NCBI GenBank assembly: GCA_947176325.1
Contig: CAMWQD010000067.1
Span: 1 to 6,646 of the forward strand
Length of the DNA: 6,646 nucleotides
Direction of reading: 5' to 3'
Source: an uncultured Bacteroidales bacterium
GTDB taxonomy: Bacteria > Bacteroidota > Bacteroidia > Bacteroidales > P3
The position numbers and the translations under genes are program-made. Below, one piece after another: positions 5,314 to 6,646 of the stretch. The notes beneath the pieces are model-generated. The model saw only the letters and a program-made list of their open reading frames with translations, made no database searches and was not told where the DNA came from. Position 1 is the stretch's first letter; every line of letters begins with the position of its first letter.

Positions 5314-6646
5314 ATTTGTCCAATTGGGAGAACTCCGAATTCTGACTGATATATTCGGGTATGATGTCTTTCGCCTTGCGCACCACCGCTTCCGACTGAT
5401 AGGTGGACGCCAAGTCTATCAGGGTGTCGAATTCCGCCACCACCTCGTCGAATTCGTAGGTGCGGGCATCGGCGATACGGATTTTGCGGTGCGAAGTGGG
5501 TTGGGTGTGTTCCTCCGAATTGAGCACCTCCTCGTAGAGTTTCTCGCCCGGTCTCAGCCCCGTGTATTCAATCTTTATATCCTCCAACGAATGCCCCGAG
5601 AGTTGAATCATCTTCTTGGCCAAATCGGCAATCTTGACGGGCGTTCCCATATCGAACACCATGATTTCTCCGCCCTTTCCGATATTCGAGGCCTCCAACA
5701 CCAACAAGCAGGCTTCCCGGATAGTCATGAAATAGCGTGTGATTTCGGGATGCGTCACCGTGAGGGGGCCACCTTTGGCAATCTGTTCCTGAAAACGCGG
5801 AATCACCGAACCCTGACTGCCCAGCACATTGCCGAAGCGTGTGGTGATATATCGCGTATTGCCCTCCCGTTTGCCCGTTTTGAGCGCGTGGTCGAGACTC
5901 TGCACGTAGATTTCGGCCAAACGCTTGCTCGCCCCCATTACGTTGGTGGGATTGACGGCTTTGTCGGTAGAAACCATCACGAATTTCTCCACATCGAATT
6001 TCAGGGCGGTATGCGCCACATTGCGGGTACCCTTTACATTCACCATGAAGGCCTCGTTGGGGTTGATTTCCATAAGAGGCACATGTTTGTAGGCGGCCGC
6101 ATGGAAAACAATCTGCGGCTTGTATTTTTCGAAGATATACTCCAACCGCTTGCGCGAGCGCACATCGCCCACCACCGGCACTAATTTCAGAGAGGGGAAA
6201 CTTTCTTCCAGTTCGAGGCGGAGGTTGTGAACGCCGGTTTCACAGTTGTCGAAAAGTATCAATGCAGATACTTCGAACTGGGCAATCTGACGGCATAACT
6301 CGCTGCCGATGGAACCGGCGGCTCCCGTCACCAACACCACCTTGTCCTTGAGGTCGGCGGCAATCTTCTCGGTGCTGATGTGAATCTCCTCCCGACCCAA
6401 TAAATCCGATATATCCAAGGAGCGCACCTGCGGCATCTCTCTCTTCCACTTGCCGATAGGGGGTACGGTAAACATTTGGAGATGATGCGCCATACAATAC
6501 GGAATCAGACGGTTGCGTTCGGTCAAAATATCCCTCTGATGTACGAACAAGATGCCTTCGATTTCTTCCCTCTGCACCAATCTTTGCAAATCTTCTTCAT
6601 GATGAATCACAAACACCGGCAAATCGCCCACGGAATAGGTGTAACC
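5312..6646 (-). CDS. Nucleoside-diphosphate-sugar 4,6-dehydratase, CapD/WbpM/PglF family (5' part missing)
   Basis: The reading frame is open to the right edge, giving 444 residues without the true start; the GTG at 6631 is internal. Full-length relatives have about 600-650 residues with an N-terminal four-helix membrane region and a first nucleotide-binding domain. Here only the tail of that domain is seen (GDLPVF, later EGILFVHQRD). The catalytic Rossmann domain follows: VTGAAGSIGSE is the NAD(P)-binding glycine loop (TGxxGxxG at 6328-6305), then VVGDVR, HAAAYKHVPLME, and STDKAVNP leading to MGASK (Met at 5938-5936, Lys at 5926-5924). Near the C-terminus is GLRPGEKLYEE. Met in place of the usual SDR tyrosine is typical of the WbpM/PglF branch, which converts UDP-GlcNAc to the 4-keto-6-deoxy sugar used for surface polysaccharide and glycoprotein sugars. 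The exact substrate cannot be told from sequence. It is convergent with the DUF2723 operon and shares its terminator. Upstream capsule or glycan genes may lie beyond the edge. Confidence 0.9.
   Translation of the reverse strand, partial: GYTYSVGDLPVFVIHHEEDLQRLVQREEIEGILFVHQRDILTERNRLIPYCMAHHLQMFTVPPIGKWKREMPQVRSLDISDLLGREEIHISTEKIAADLKDKVVLVTGAAGSIGSELCRQIAQFEVSALILFDNCETGVHNLRLELEESFPSLKLVPVVGDVRSRKRLEYIFEKYKPQIVFHAAAYKHVPLMEINPNEAFMVNVKGTRNVAHTALKFDVEKFVMVSTDKAVNPTNVMGASKRLAEIYVQSLDHALKTGKREGNTRYITTRFGNVLGSQGSVIPRFQEQIAKGGPLTVTHPEITRYFMTIREACLLVLEASNIGKGGEIMVFDMGTPVKIADLAKKMIQLSGHSLEDIKIEYTGLRPGEKLYEEVLNSEEHTQPTSHRKIRIADARTYEFDEVVAEFDTLIDLASTYQSEAVVRKAKDIIPEYISQNSEFSQLDK

Noticed and set aside
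5324..6184. Plus-strand open frame of 286 codons opposite the dehydratase
   Set aside because: Antisense to strongly conserved catalytic motifs of the dehydratase. No coherent protein features.

Overview
The window looks like chromosomal DNA of a fairly GC-rich member of the Bacteroidota, probably Bacteroidales. Three things point there. The large DUF2723 membrane protein has the form and motifs seen in that phylum. An intergenic promoter fits the Bacteroidota consensus (TTTG, about 20 nt, TAnnTTTG). Shine-Dalgarno sequences are mostly absent before the genes. I cannot name the genus. There is no mobile element, CRISPR array, tRNA or rRNA, and the base composition looks even throughout.

Layout. 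Positions 1-100 (minus strand) hold the first 33 codons of serC, phosphoserine aminotransferase. A divergent intergenic region of about 120 bp (101-219) carries a very good promoter for serC and a weaker candidate for the rightward genes. Rightward, three tightly spaced genes (gaps of 11 and 12 nt) look like one operon: a 1045-residue polytopic DUF2723 protein related to the O-mannosyltransferase TMEM260 (220-3357), a 153-residue four-helix membrane protein of unknown function (3369-3830), and a 472-residue major facilitator transporter resembling the MFSD1 group (3843-5261). A strong hairpin (5281-5313) closes the operon and also sits directly after the stop codon of the convergent gene. That gene (5312-6646, minus strand, cut by the right edge) is a membrane-type nucleoside-diphosphate-sugar 4,6-dehydratase of the CapD/WbpM/PglF family.

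How they may work together. The DUF2723 protein probably transfers a sugar, mannose by analogy with TMEM260, from a lipid carrier to exported proteins on the periplasmic side of the inner membrane. The dehydratase would make 4-keto-6-deoxy-HexNAc precursors for surface polysaccharide or protein glycans. Both touch glycan assembly, but they lie on opposite strands and nothing in the sequence links them directly. The small membrane protein and the transporter have no assigned substrate. I see no clearly new multi-gene system. The most interesting element is the DUF2723 operon.
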